This document shows positions 24,220-34,939 of a DNA stretch of 64,000 nt, in pieces. Source of the stretch: Paulinella micropora (lineage: Eukaryota > Cercozoa > Imbricatea > Euglyphida > Paulinellidae). The notes under the pieces are model-generated. The model saw nothing but the letters and a program-made list of their open reading frames with translations, did no database searches and had not been told where the DNA came from. Location: assembly GCA_019918135.1 (NCBI GenBank), contig WBZZ01003100.1, forward strand, positions 187,501 to 251,500. Reading direction: 5' to 3'. Numbering within the stretch: position 1 is the stretch's first letter; the number at the start of each line of letters is the position of its first letter. The position numbers and the translations under genes were made by a program.

Positions 24220-24539
24220 CGTTAGTAGGATATCTACGTTTACTATAAGTAATTACTTTGTGATTGGGAAGTAATTTATTCGTATAGTCGAATGACCGTG
24301 TAGTTCTAGTCAATAAGAGTAACGGACGTAACGGTCTATATTGGTATTCAGGATTGGACAACAACAATTGTGTAATAATCACAGTCGTGCGGACTTATTA
24401 CCTTTGAGTTTGTCAGTTCTGTTATCTACTTGCGGATTAAAAGTGTCGATTGGCATCGTGGCTTCTAACGGAGTCTCTCAGCAAACCGGAGTGCAAAGGT
24501 ATTAGGTCCGTGAGTGACCGGGTAATTACCTAATCAACG
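24220..24539 (+). repeat. Copia-A 3' LTR
   Basis: 320 bp, CGTTAGTAGG...TAATCAACG, matching 3203-3550 with scattered differences and short deletions. The copies have diverged enough for an old insertion. Confidence 0.85.
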
Positions 24540-24646
24540 GTGATCAACAAATGTGGCATTGATCCACCCTACTACGTGACCCAACCCACGAGATCCACAA
24601 ACGTGATTTCAAACCACAAATGCGAATTGCCGGGTTAAGGGTTAAT
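24540..24646. repeat. Right half of MITE-like element
   Basis: Starts with the target duplication, continues the CCACAAA-type repeats in degenerate form, and ends in GCCGGGTTAAGGGTTAA (24630-24646), the inverted partner of 3002-3018 with one mismatch. Confidence 0.6.
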
Positions 24647-25787
24647 ACAGTCAATTGTAGTACTTAGCCTGTGGTACTGGTGGCACCAGCTTTTTACCAT
24701 TACCCTTTTTACCTATATCCGTGCGTTACGTAGGTCAATTTCTGGAAGATACATCTTTTGTGTGACGTCGGCAGTTAGACTGGCGGGAATTGTTTCAGTA
24801 TTGTTAAATTCTTCAAGGTTGGAAGTCGCAAGCCGGTAGGAGGGGGACGCCCCGAGTGCCGGTTGAAGACGGAGAGAAATTGCGAGGGTTTTTGTCCATT
24901 GGGTTATGGGCCTTGGAGCGTTTCTGTGCTAACGGATCACAGACGAAGACTTTCCTTCAAAGGGTGTTGGGGTCTAGCTTAAGTGACCCCTTACAGGAAA
25001 GCGCGCATTTCGAATTGCCGTGGCTACAGCTGATCACTGTAGACACTACCCACGCTCTGCTCTGTTTGTGTGTAGCAGGAGAGCAAGGTGGGGAACCAGA
25101 AGGACAAGACGGACAGTAGCCTGTGCTGATTAAAGCCTTTAAGGTTGCTGTGTGAAGTGTGGGGTGCAATCCGAAAGGTGTCAGTTTTGTTCTGTGTACG
25201 TGGTTGTGTTGAACGTGGTTTTCCTTGTGAAGAAGGACCCACTGACACAACAGTTTGCATTGCACAACCCGCTTTAGACTAGAGTTACAACATCTCACAC
25301 ACTTCTTGTGCCTTTGCTGTGACTTGGTTAGGAGTGAGAGGGAGATGTGGTGAGACTGTGTGCTCTGTAAAACCGTGCATTGGACACTTGGTTAGGAGCG
25401 TAAAGTGACTGTTTGGGTGGTTGTATGAAAACAATTACAAACCTTAGTGGGTTGGAGAACTGACTTCGCAGATAGGAATCATAGTGGACGGAAGGCTGTC
25501 GTAAGTGGTAGCCGAGGTAGTCTCTGTGGAGTCTGAGTGAAATAGTCAGTGGTAGCACACGTAGGTGAAGAGAGAGAGCATAAAGGGAGGTGTAGCAGAA
25601 TAAAGCACTATACTGTGTAGTGTGTCTGAGTCTGCTGGTGTCCTTTGTAGTGTCCTCTCTGCATGTCATTACTATGCCTATGTACTGTCATATGATCTAT
25701 ATATATGTCTATTACATGTCACTTTTACTTATACGTGAGGTAGGGAGAGTAGGGAAATATAATCCTCTTCTTGTTGGGTAGGCCTGA
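24647..25787. other. Region without recognised gene
   Basis: Contains an 87-codon ATG ORF at 24856-25119 (+) with no family motif and a few shorter ORFs. Repeated GTGTG/CACAC-rich stretches occur near 25000-25400. Nothing here is convincingly coding. Confidence 0.4.
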
Positions 25788-26075
25788 CTATACTACAAGC
25801 CCGCTGCCTTGTATGTATTCTAACTGATGCATACTCGCTGTGGATAGAAGGGTAGCCACTTCTTCCCAAGCTAGGATGAAGGAAGGCACTTCCCTACCCT
25901 TTAGCTGTATTTCTAGTACGTTCTCCCGGTGAACGTATTTCTTATGGGCGGCTGTACCTTGTAATACTTCCTTAGGAGCCTTAGCATGGCAGCTTTGGAC
26001 TACCTGTCTATGAAGCAGAACCCATGCTTCTTGACCCGTGAATGTGATCTTGTTGTCTGTCTTACTAGTAGCCAT
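25788..26075 (-). pseudogene. Gag-like fragment of another LTR element
   Basis: A 95-codon ATG ORF whose start (MATSKTDNKITFTGQEAWVL) resembles the N-terminus of copia-type gag proteins, where a conserved F-x-G-x-x-x-W segment follows a short leader. No protease, integrase or RT of the same element is seen downstream on this strand, so it is a fragment or solo remnant. It is not from the Copia-A/B family. Confidence 0.4.
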
Positions 26076-26488
26076 TTCTAACTACCGTCGGTCTCGACCA
26101 GACACACACTCACCTCACACACTCACTCACACAGCACAGCTATGCTCTCTACTTGTAAAATAGAGATAGAGTCACACCTTGCTCACTCTGTTCTGATGGC
26201 ACAGACACAGGCAAGCAACCACGCACACGCCCACGTCCAAAGAAGTGATAACATAAATATGTAATATTCTTATGATAATACATATATACAATCTATAACT
26301 ATCGTAACTATGAAAGTAATGCAAAAATAAAATTTTCAAGCGCTTCCCGTAAGGGGGGTTAAAATCTTTAAAAAAGTTATCGGCGGGTCTGTACTCTCTG
26401 AAGGGAGAGCCCCAGGTCTATCGACTCACGAGGAGCGATGAATCACCCTTCGACCCAACCACAACCAGATTTCCAAGTTGGCCTCTTA

Positions 26489-26490
<2 letters not shown>

Positions 26491-26529
<39 letters not shown>
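26491..26529. repeat. (AT)n dinucleotide repeat
   Basis: About 39 bp of perfect AT repeat just 3' of the broken ParB-like gene. Confidence 0.9.
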
Positions 26530-26531
<2 letters not shown>

Positions 26532-26556
26532 CATGAGTATAAATATTACGTAAGTA

Positions 26557-28422
26557 CTATACTGACGATCGAAGATAATTACTTGTGGAGCGCAGTTCGG
26601 GTTCCGGGGCTTTACGCCAGCCCGGGAACGCGAACGTACTTAGCATTGGTGCTGTTAGATCGCCTCTGGAATCACGATGCCGGTCCATCGGCGGAACCCG
26701 AACAATCTTCTTCTCCCCCTGAACCCTCTCATCGGACGTTAAGTTGATATACAGCCTCTGGCGCGAAACAGTAAGTTTGGATGCCATACACCTTGCCCAA
26801 AGTTCTCCAGATACATCTCACTGCGGCAACACCATGGTTCCCACCGATAACAAGGTAGTAGATGTCCTGGTGCTTGTTGCTGGGAAATTGCTGGCTGAAT
26901 GTAGAAGGGGTCACTGCATTTCGGTGTTTTGATTGACCTTGCCCTCACTAAAAAGTCCGGGAGCCTCAGTTTCGAACTGCTCCTTGCTGGTGAATTGCTG
27001 CCAGTTCCTGGTGTCATTCCAGAAAGGGTCGATGTAATTCTCAGTCAAAACCCTCACATTTTTCTTGCCATGTTCGGTAAGCTTCACTGGAACAAGGTAT
27101 GGTTCAGGCAAGTCTGGGAAACGATTCTCAGCCAACTTGGTAGACAATGACTGGGCGTGAGCCAGGAGAAAGGGGCGAATTTGCCACGGATCTGGCGCGC
27201 GGTACATGCGGGGAATAAAAATTTGCTTCACGCCAACCAAATTGTCCCTTTTTATCTCCAAAGAGCGCTTCCACGTCGAGCAATTCGAAGTCTTTCTGAA
27301 CCAGTTGACCTTTGAAAGCTTCTTGTTGCATCATTTCCAGAGTTCTTTCTTGTTGTTGCCTGGTTTCATCTTTTGGCATCCTGGGATTTCAGCCGCGCGT
27401 TACCAGTGTTCTTTGGCTTCGCAGCAGCCTTGCGTTTCTTCTTGGCATTGCCAGATTTCGCTGAAGCCTTTTCTTCTTTGCATTGTTTTCGCTTGAGTGA
27501 TATGTCCTTGCCAGAAGAAGATGCTTGGGACTTGTTTGATTCACTGGCGCCGGTTTCAGTTTCTTGATCTTCATCTCCTTCCTCATCTTCCCCATCTTCT
27601 TCCTTTTCTTCTTGGTCTAATTCCTCAAGCTCTTCGGTTGCTTGCTGTTCTTTTGATTGCTGTTCTGCAACTGGTTTGGGCGCGGGGGGCTCCTCAGATT
27701 TCTTGTCGGTTGATCAACCACAGTTTCAGCGTCGGTTTCAGACTTTTGGTCAGGCAAGGGATTAGTCGGTGGTGTTGAAGCATTCAGGGTTGGTCCCGGC
27801 TTTGGAGTTGACACATGTGCTGTGAAAGCTGCCGAGGTTGCTGATTTTGATCCTGATCCCAATCAAGTAATGTCAGCGGTCGAGATGTGGATCGTTGGTG
27901 GTGAAGAAGACGAAGACGACGACGACGACGAAGAAGAGGACGACGACAAAGAAGACGAAGACGACGACGACGACGATGTCGAAACGCCAGGAACTTCAGC
28001 GACAAAAGCTGAGGGACAACACAATTAAGGAATGATGAATGACTACATTGAATGCAAAAGGCAAGAAGAATTCTTACCACGTTTACTCTCTGGAAGCATA
28101 AGGCTCGCTTTTCCGACAACTGAATCCAAAACTTCCAGGTTGCTCCTGTCACAAAAACATAATTTGCATGAGTAGGGTCAAGTTCGATCTTTTTTGTGTG
28201 TGAAAGGGCAGAGATATCAGAAAAGCTTGAAAAAGACACAGAAAGAAAGGAAAAGTTACCATGCTTTTTTTTCTTCAGTTTTTTCGGTTTAGCACTCCAA
28301 TGGTTGGTATTGAGTGATGAGAGCACAGAGAAAAAGCAGTATTGCTGCTGGTATTCATCCAAGCCCGCTTTTTTGAGTTCCTCGGCGCTTGCAACTTTCA
28401 ACGCGGACCACTGAGCGAACGT
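26557..28422 (-). pseudogene. Broken multi-exon gene with ParB-like segment
   Basis: An exon at 28422-28260 has acceptor TTTTGTGTGCAG and donor GGTAAC. An exon at 28188-28078 has donor GTAAGAATTC and encodes IELDPTHANYVFV and onwards. Then follow a Ser- or Glu/Asp-rich low-complexity part (about 28000-27400) and a charged Gln-rich stretch (27379-27128, QQQERTLEMMQQEAF). Next is a segment with IFIPRMYRAPDPWQIRPF (27261-26911) and finally a segment with YYLVIGGNHGVAAVR (26914-26729). That last motif resembles the ParB/sulfiredoxin-like fold (polar residue, Gly-x-His/Arg, helix). At least four frame changes, several at A runs, break it. Function unknown; a nucleic-acid role is likely. Its relation to the methyltransferase-like gene at 61.9 kb is only suggested by shared composition. 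Confidence 0.45.
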
Positions 28423-28940
28423 CTGCACACAAAATCAAGGCTCTGTGAATTCGCAAAAATTCCTTTTTTTTTTTTCTTGAGGGACCAAACGATAAAACCC
28501 GTATTGAACCGAATAAACTTAAGTCTGAACTTAGTGACCGAAAACGAATTGCGATGCAGAGGCGTGTCAAGGAGATGAATCCGGTAACACTGATAACCTA
28601 CTAATCAATTGACGGATAGTTCGTGAGAACAGTAATTCCGGCAGATTGATTACCGGTGATTATTTTAATCCCTTCGGTACTTCCCACCAATACGAACGGA
28701 ACTTTACTGAATATACAATCAATATACACTTTACGCTATCGACATGACACGTCACTACTATTAGATTATGGTCGACGTAATGGATAACTGTTAACTGACT
28801 TTCTAGAAATAATTCCTACGTCATTGATTATCCATAAATAGTAAAATGGTAATCGTCGTTAATAAAAGGTAAGTACTGTCGGACCATTCTGATATGGAAA
28901 AACGTTAATATCTAATTACAAAATGAAAGCGGATGCAACG
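28423..28940 (-). repeat. Copia-C 3' LTR region (left edge not resolved)
   Basis: Read on the minus strand, TAAGGGGGAG (28950-28941) is followed by CGTTGCATCC (28940 downwards). This is the same polypurine-tract/LTR junction as Copia-A (AAGGGGGAG-CGTT), so the 3' LTR of Copia-C starts at 28940 and runs leftwards. I could not find its terminal AACG end, so the left limit is uncertain, and the first ~150 bp of the interval may instead belong to the neighbouring gene's upstream exon or intron. Confidence 0.5.
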
Positions 28941-28950
28941 CTCCCCCTTA

Positions 28951-30458
28951 ATTCGATATTTACGTTCATTAGTGGCAAAGCGTAATGATTGTAATAACTG
29001 CACTAATATCACGAGTAAATATAGAAATTTGTCGCGCAGAACGAAGTGTAACTGAACAGTAACATTACGTGACTGCGATTAAGAAAATTTGACGTGACCT
29101 CCCCCTGAGGTCTGTATAATCGCCTTCGATCGTTAGTTTCGTGTGTGCATTTAGTACAGCGCTGTCACCGCGTTCGATTAATGCATTGATTGAAGTACGG
29201 GCCATTAATTAGTCAATACGTCTTCAACTTCGCAACATCGCCGCAAATGGGGGTAATTCTTCGCGTTTCATCTCGCAACGTTGAGACTCGGGTCACGAGG
29301 CGGTCGTCGCGTCGGTCGTCGCCATAGGTGCTATCGGTCTGGGCAATGTTCGTGCGATGATTGAGTTCGTCTTTAGCCGTCGGCAATAGTCATGTGTCGC
29401 GTTGGCCATCGGGTGGTCGATGAACGCTCTTTCATCAGCGCAGCGAAGGCATAAAGGAAGCTAAGGGGGGGGGGGGGGGGGTCGTGCGAGTCCAATGCTT
29501 CAGCAAGCCTCCGTAACATCGGCCGCAGTTGCCGCTCGTTCTGTTGCGCCTAATTGCTACATTTATTGTATGCAACCTATCTGACTTATCAACTTTTTCA
29601 TGAATTATTTTGAAAAACAGCCGTTACGATTTATGCTTATTTTCAAATAAAATTTATGATTAAATGATAGCTGAGAGGTGCATACTCGCTAATTATAGTT
29701 CCGTAATGATAACTAACATGCCTGATAGTGAGTCATACTCACTGCCTGCCTTACAGGTCTACTACTATTGAAATGACATAGCGACTTGCATGAACTTCAT
29801 AATTTTCGCATGATGATACACAAATCGATTATGTCTCATAACGATATGTAAGCAACTTTAATGTAACGCAAAATTACTACACAGAAATTGAGATTTGATT
29901 GCAAATTAGTACTGTCCAACTTATCATGCAACTAACCTTAGCATAGTAATGATTAGGTGAAGTTTGTACGCAATTTTGACTTCAAAATTTGGCAGTGATT
30001 TCCAGAGAAAATGTTGTACCGAAAATGATGATTAGATATAAGTTTCCATACCTGATGTCGTTTTTCTGGAATCAATTCACTGTCAGAATTTTGAATGTAT
30101 GGTTGATAAAGATGTAAGTAGCGGATAGGTATTAGGCACTACACGAGCAGTTTGATAGACGGTCCTGAACGCGTCTGCCGCGCACGACAGGTCAGGTTCA
30201 GGGGGAGCCGAAGCGTTTCCGCAAAAGGTTAAGTCCACGGTCACATCTATTACATTTGACTAAACCTTTATATTATTCAGGCGGCTCTACCCGAAATTCA
30301 AACATTTAAGTGCTTGACTTACATCGCACTATAACATGTGTGAGATGTGTGCGTGAGCGGGAGATTTCGCAAATCCCGTTCCGTGACAAATGATGAAGTT
30401 CGCAAACCGATATAATGAATACCGCTGTTACCGCTTTTATTCCATCCTTATCATAAAC
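28951..30458 (-). other. Copia-C 3' region, non-coding
   Basis: About 1.5 kb of AT-rich sequence without ORFs between RNase H and the polypurine tract. It includes a run of about 18 G at 29466-29483. Confidence 0.5.
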
Positions 30459-32201
30459 TTATCCAGCAAAGTAATCCATTTGGTCTTTTGGAAGGTACTT
30501 AGTTAATACATCCGCGATTTGTTCACGGGTATCTACTTTCCAGAACTTGACAATTCTGCTACTCTCAAGTTCGTTCAAGTAATGTTCCTCCACGAGTAGA
30601 TGTTTTGTCCGCGGTCCCGAGAGTCCTCGTTGCGCTGCGAGAATTGTTTGGGCATTGTCCTCAAAGACATCAACGGGATTGTTTTGCGCCAAACCGATTT
30701 CAGTCAAAATATTTTTAACCGCCATCATCTCCCGAAGAGCTTCATTGGCCGCAATGATTTCCGCGTCATTCGACGACAACGCAACTTTGGTTTGCCTCTT
30801 GGATAGCCAAGCAACGGTGCTTCTGCCGACTAAGATAACGTAACCGGTTCTTGATTTTCGCGTTTTAATGCATGCCTTATGCGCCGCATCCGGATATATG
30901 GAAATTTGTTCAACCAATCCGGTTCTTGTGCCCGATTTGAATCGCAAAGCCAGTAAGTTTTTCAGGTATCGGATGCACTTACCTAGGCGTGCATATGCTA
31001 CTCCTGCGTCGACGGTTTGTAATACGCTTGCCGCGTTTACAGCTTCGTCGATATCCGGTCTAGTCGCTAGAAAAAGCAAACTTCCGACCATCTGGGGAAT
31101 AGAGAACTGCCTAAGTCTAGCTGAGGCGTGCATAGGCGCGGGGTCGACTTTGGTACCTGGCGTACCCAAAGAACTTAATAACCTTTCCGGCGTAAGTTCT
31201 CTGATGTACTATTATCTCTCCCATTCGCTGTTCTAACTCCATGCCTTTGAACTCCCTGGCTAATCCTAGACGTTTAATGGGGAATCGCTTCTCCAAGCTA
31301 TCGCAAAATTGGAGTAAGCTCGTTCATCGGGGGCTACGAAGATAAGATCGTCAACGTGGAACACGCCAATGATGGCTTTGCTCACGTGTACTCCTTTTTG
31401 TATGAGCATGCACGGGTCGGCTTTCAAGGGCTCAAATCCTAGTTCTTTTAGAAGTTCAGCGAAAAGATCGTACCATCTCTTGCCTGCCTGGGGGGCTCCA
31501 TACAGAGCTTTGGTGATCTTGAGAAACATACCTTCCTTGCCCTTCTCTGTAACTCCCGGAGGGGCTCTTGCGTATACCGGGTCCTTCATCAATGCATTGA
31601 GATATGCGTTTTTGAAGTCAACGGCATAGACTTTGTTTCCTAAACTTACCGCTAGTTTGAAAAGCAACAAAACTGACCTATGATTCGCACACGGGACATA
31701 GAGCTGTTCGGGGTTATAGCTTATTCCGGGTTCTAGCTGATCTCCTCTTAGAGATAGTCGAGACTTTACGAATTTTACTCCCTTAGCGTCTGTCTTTACT
31801 TTATCAACCCATAATAAACCCACAGGCTTCACGCCGGCTCGTTTGACAACGTCGGCTGTCACCCATTCGTAAGTTTTAAACTCCCTTAGGGCTTTCAGTT
31901 CATTGTCAATGCCTTTTTGCAAGTCCTTTAGCGTCATTCCTTCTTCTACTAGGTCAGTAGGTAAGTGTATGTAAAACAACCACTCGCTTGCTTCTTCTTG
32001 AGAAATGCAGTTATCCATGTCGGTCAAGTGTTCATTCATTAGTTTTACGTAATGAGTGGATGTTTTTGACAAGTCTGTCTGTGTTCTCGTCCTTTTTCCG
32101 TGGATTATGTTTGCAGTGGATACGCTATCGCTCTGTTCCCATGTTAATCCTTTCGGGGGTGGCTTACCTTCTATACTGATTGGGGTCAGTGTAGTCGGCA
32201 T
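30459..32201 (-). pseudogene. Copia-C reverse transcriptase/RNase H
   Basis: RT frame 31266-32201: VGLLWVDKVKTD, FKNAYLNALM, LYGAPQAGKRWYD and FHVDDLIFVA. RNase H frame 30459-31169: PDAAHKAC, SSNDAEIIAANEAL, EDNAQTILAAQRG, ADVLTKYLPKDQ. One frame break near 31170-31270 separates them. The motifs match the other copia elements of the window but with clear divergence. Confidence 0.85.
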
Positions 32202-34110
32202 CTGGGGCTGTGAAATCAGAGTTTGGAGTCGGGCCTATACTAACTTGTTTGTACGAGTCGTCCTGCAAGCTTTGTTCCAAGCTTAGCTCGTCTTGTTGTT
32301 CTGATTCACTGTGCTGTGGCTGTTCGGTGTCGTGAGTTGGCGAATCTGGTGTATTCGTGTTCTCGTGAGTGGGGACTAGGAGTGGTGTGTGATCCTCGTT
32401 GTCGTTGTCTTGTGCGTTAGTCGATGGTATTGGAGTGTCTGCTAATAGACTACCTATCTTGCTAGTGTCTATGTGTGGAATGTTTTCGGTGAAGCTATCT
32501 TTCTCTCGCTCCCCCTCAAATTCGTCACTCCATGCTATCTCCGCTGAATTGCCTGTCAGTGGGCCTACTTTGTGCGAAACGCGCATTTCTAACTCCTGGA
32601 ATCACTCTTTTACCGTCCCATACTCGATACAGCTCCCTGTGTATGTCGTACCCTACTAGAGTAACAACTTTGCCGGGCATAGCTCCCTTGCCGTCTTTCT
32701 TGCCTATGTGCATAACTCCTCTGCTACCTATAGGCTTGAGTTGGTGTATTGGGGGCTTTCTACCAAACAACTGTTCGTAAGGGGACATACCCTTTCTAGG
32801 ACCAGTGGTTGCCGGAAGAATGTTCCACAAAGTGGAAGCCGTGTGTTCCATTTCGTCCCAAAAATTGGGTGGAAACCCTGCGTGTATACGCATTGCTCGG
32901 GCAGGTCCTCCGGTTGTCTGGTTCATCCTTTCAGCTATGGGATTACCATCTTTATCGCCAGTAGCTGCATCTTTCCATATTATGCCCGGGTATTCTCGTT
33001 TTACCTCATTGGGTGCCGTGAATTCCTGGTCACAACGGATTTCCTTTGTCCTATTGCCTTGCCTTTCTCAGACAAGCTATGAACTCATTCTTGTGCGCGA
33101 GATAAAAATCAAGAGTGTATCCGGAAAAATCGTCGGTCACCGAGAATTCATACCTCTTTCCTGTTCTAGATATAGTGCGCCATGCTCCCTGTGTGTCTAC
33201 ATGTAGAATTTCTGCTGTCTTGGAAGCTCTACGAATTTGATTGACTGCGAATCGAGGTAGAACATTCGATTTGCTAATCATGCACGGTTCGCATAGTGCG
33301 CACTCTTCCTTTGCGCTGTCGAGTGTCCCTTTGGGACTGACTATCCTATATCCGGCCGCTTCTGCAAATGCAGCAGCTTTTGGATAACCAAAATGTCCTA
33401 TACTATGATTAAGACGTCTATATCAATTAGCCTACGTTTGTCTGTCTTGCTGGGGTATTTGACGTACAAAACTGCTTCGCTACGACTATCCTTGTTGCTA
33501 TCTTTGCTATCTATGGCTGTGCTGTGATTTGAAGTGCTCCTATTGCTATCTCTATCGTTTCTGTTCTTGGGGCCTCCCTCGCCATTCACCCCAACATGCT
33601 TTCCGTCTTGGGCACACCGAATGGAACAAAATGCTTATTGATGCGCAGCGGTTTATCGTTCTTAGTGTCCCATCTGTATAGCGAAGACTTTGTGAGTCTT
33701 CCCCTGACAAGTATGTCACTAGTCTCTATCTTAAGGGGCTTTTTGAGAATGAACATCTGTCCGTTCTGGTGGAGGATAGCACGGTGGTGATAATGATCCA
33801 TGGGACCGGTGGGGGCGATGTTGATGGGCATCGAGGGGTCAAAATAAGCTGCTTTGGCTATAATGTGAGGTTTTGCGTGTCCATCTACCCTAGCCATTTG
33901 CATCATGCCTGCCTTTTTGAGCTCTCTCTCTCTCCATTGCCTGTCTTAAACTTCACTGGTTTAACATGAGTCATATTTGTCATGACAGATTCATCGCGAC
34001 AAATGTATTGAGATGCACCACTATCTTGGTAGGTGTGATTGGGTCTGGGCTTCTCTCTTTCGCTAAATAACACCATGGCTTTGTCTGATGGTGTCCAAAG
34101 TTCCGTGTCA
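32164..34110 (-). pseudogene. Copia-C protease and integrase
   Basis: Protease active site QDSGASQYIC in 33903-34391 (about 33990). The segment MDHYHHRAILHQNGQM lies in 33586-33906. A degraded HHCC zinc region lies near 33240-33420. Integrase core pieces are in 33051-33281 (SVTDDFSGYTLDFYLAHKNE) and the C-terminal part in 32525-32926 (ATTGPRKGMSPYEQLF). A linker follows to TWEQSDSVSTANII. Several frame changes. Confidence 0.75.
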
Positions 34111-34516
34111 CGAGGCCCGTCCACTTCGCGTGCCGCTGCCAGTGACGCACGCCGCGGACGGAATAGCAATAGACGCTGTTTGCGCCATCGGTGTCGCGGA
34201 ACAGGCTCCCGAACAGGCCGACCCTGTCCCCGGCGGTCCACATGAACGTCACGGGAAAATGGTGCGCTATCCACCACCCCGGCTGCCAAAAAGCCAGGGC
34301 TTGGGAGCCCAGCATGGCATCGACTGCAGCGGACGCGTCCCACGGCGGGTTGCGCAATGCTTCCAGCGCTACTGCCGACTCGTAATTCCAACCGTAGTAA
34401 CCTGTCCAGCCCGGCACCAGCATCCGCGTTGGCAAATGCTGTCGTAACAAATCACCCACCCGAGCAACCGTGCCGTCGGGGCGGAAGTGCGACACAGCCA
34501 GCCAAGCGCAAAGCAT
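34110..34516 (-). pseudogene. Truncated viral ORF, Trp/Tyr-rich
   Basis: The likely start is the ATG at 34516 (MLCAWLAVSHFRPDGT). The frame runs to about 34110, where it passes into copia sequence and so loses its C-terminus. The product is rich in Trp, Tyr and His (GWTGYYGWNYESAVALEAL, FWQPGWWIAHHFPVTFMW). I do not recognise the family. Codon use and GC match the viral block. It is divergent from the lyase-like gene at 34940, sharing a ~420-bp G/C-run-rich intergenic region. Confidence 0.5.
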
Positions 34517-34939
34517 GGTGATGTTTGTACGGGCTAGTACAAAAGCCTTTTTTTTTCTTTGCTGCTCTGAAGGGGGGCGGGGAAGGGGGGCTCCCCTGCA
34601 CGCGTTCTTTCCTGCAGCAAAGCAGCAAGTTTTTGGTCGCAATCTAGGACGGGGAGGGCGGGGGGGGGGGGGGGAGTTCGTCTTCCGCGGCGCAGCCGTC
34701 AATGCACCCTCTCTCTCCACCCCGCGTCCCCCCCCTCTTCCCGGTAAAAAAAAGCAATGGGGCAGGGAAAGGGGGCGTGGAGGGGACGGCAATGGCTTGG
34801 TAAAAAACAGGAAGGGGGAAAGAAGGAAAGGAAACAGAAATCACGCGCGGGAACAAACTCCTCTCTGTTTTTTTCTCCCCCTGCCAGCGCGCGGGACAGT
34901 TTCCCTTTCCCCCCCTCCCTCCAAAAAAAGGCACGGGTC
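34517..34939. promoter_or_regulatory. Divergent intergenic region with homopurine/homopyrimidine tracts
   Basis: Lies between two divergent viral ORFs and is made of long G-rich, A-rich and C/T-rich runs (a G run near 34660-34675, T/C-rich near 34860-34920). The open frames here are low complexity and look non-coding. It presumably contains both promoters; no clear TATA box seen. Confidence 0.35.

Larger units (their letters stand above)
3203..24539 (+). mobile_element. Copia-A, LTR retrotransposon (Ty1/copia type) with nested insertions
   Basis: Paired LTRs (3203-3550 and 24220-24539) bound gag, protease, integrase, RT and RNase H in copia order. The polypurine tract AAGGGGGAG precedes the 3' LTR. 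The 5 bp outside the LTRs are CTGAT and GTGAT, consistent with a slightly diverged 5-bp target duplication. The 21.3-kb span includes two DIRS-like insertions (about 12.8 kb together), leaving a copia element of roughly 8.5 kb. gag and integrase carry many stops and frameshifts; RT is nearly open. The element is inactive. Confidence 0.85.
28941..34110 (-). mobile_element. Copia-C, 5'-truncated copia element
   Basis: Minus-strand copia element with polypurine tract, RNase H, RT, integrase and protease, in the same family as Copia-A and B. It stops upstream of the protease. The last recognisable copia residues (SDKAMVLFSER, about 34055-34090) merge at about 34090-34130 into a GC-rich viral frame. 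gag and the 5' LTR are absent. The right-hand truncation coincides with the left edge of the viral block. Confidence 0.75.

Noticed and set aside
27822..28028. Acidic 68-codon plus-strand ORF
   Set aside because: It is the complement of a Ser-rich or low-complexity stretch of the minus-strand ParB-like gene; GAC/GAA repeat translation.
34757..34939. Upstream extension of the lyase-like ORF (MGQGKGAWRG...)
   Set aside because: Low-complexity G/C/A-run sequence typical of the viral intergenic regions; the ATG at 34940 starts domain-like sequence.
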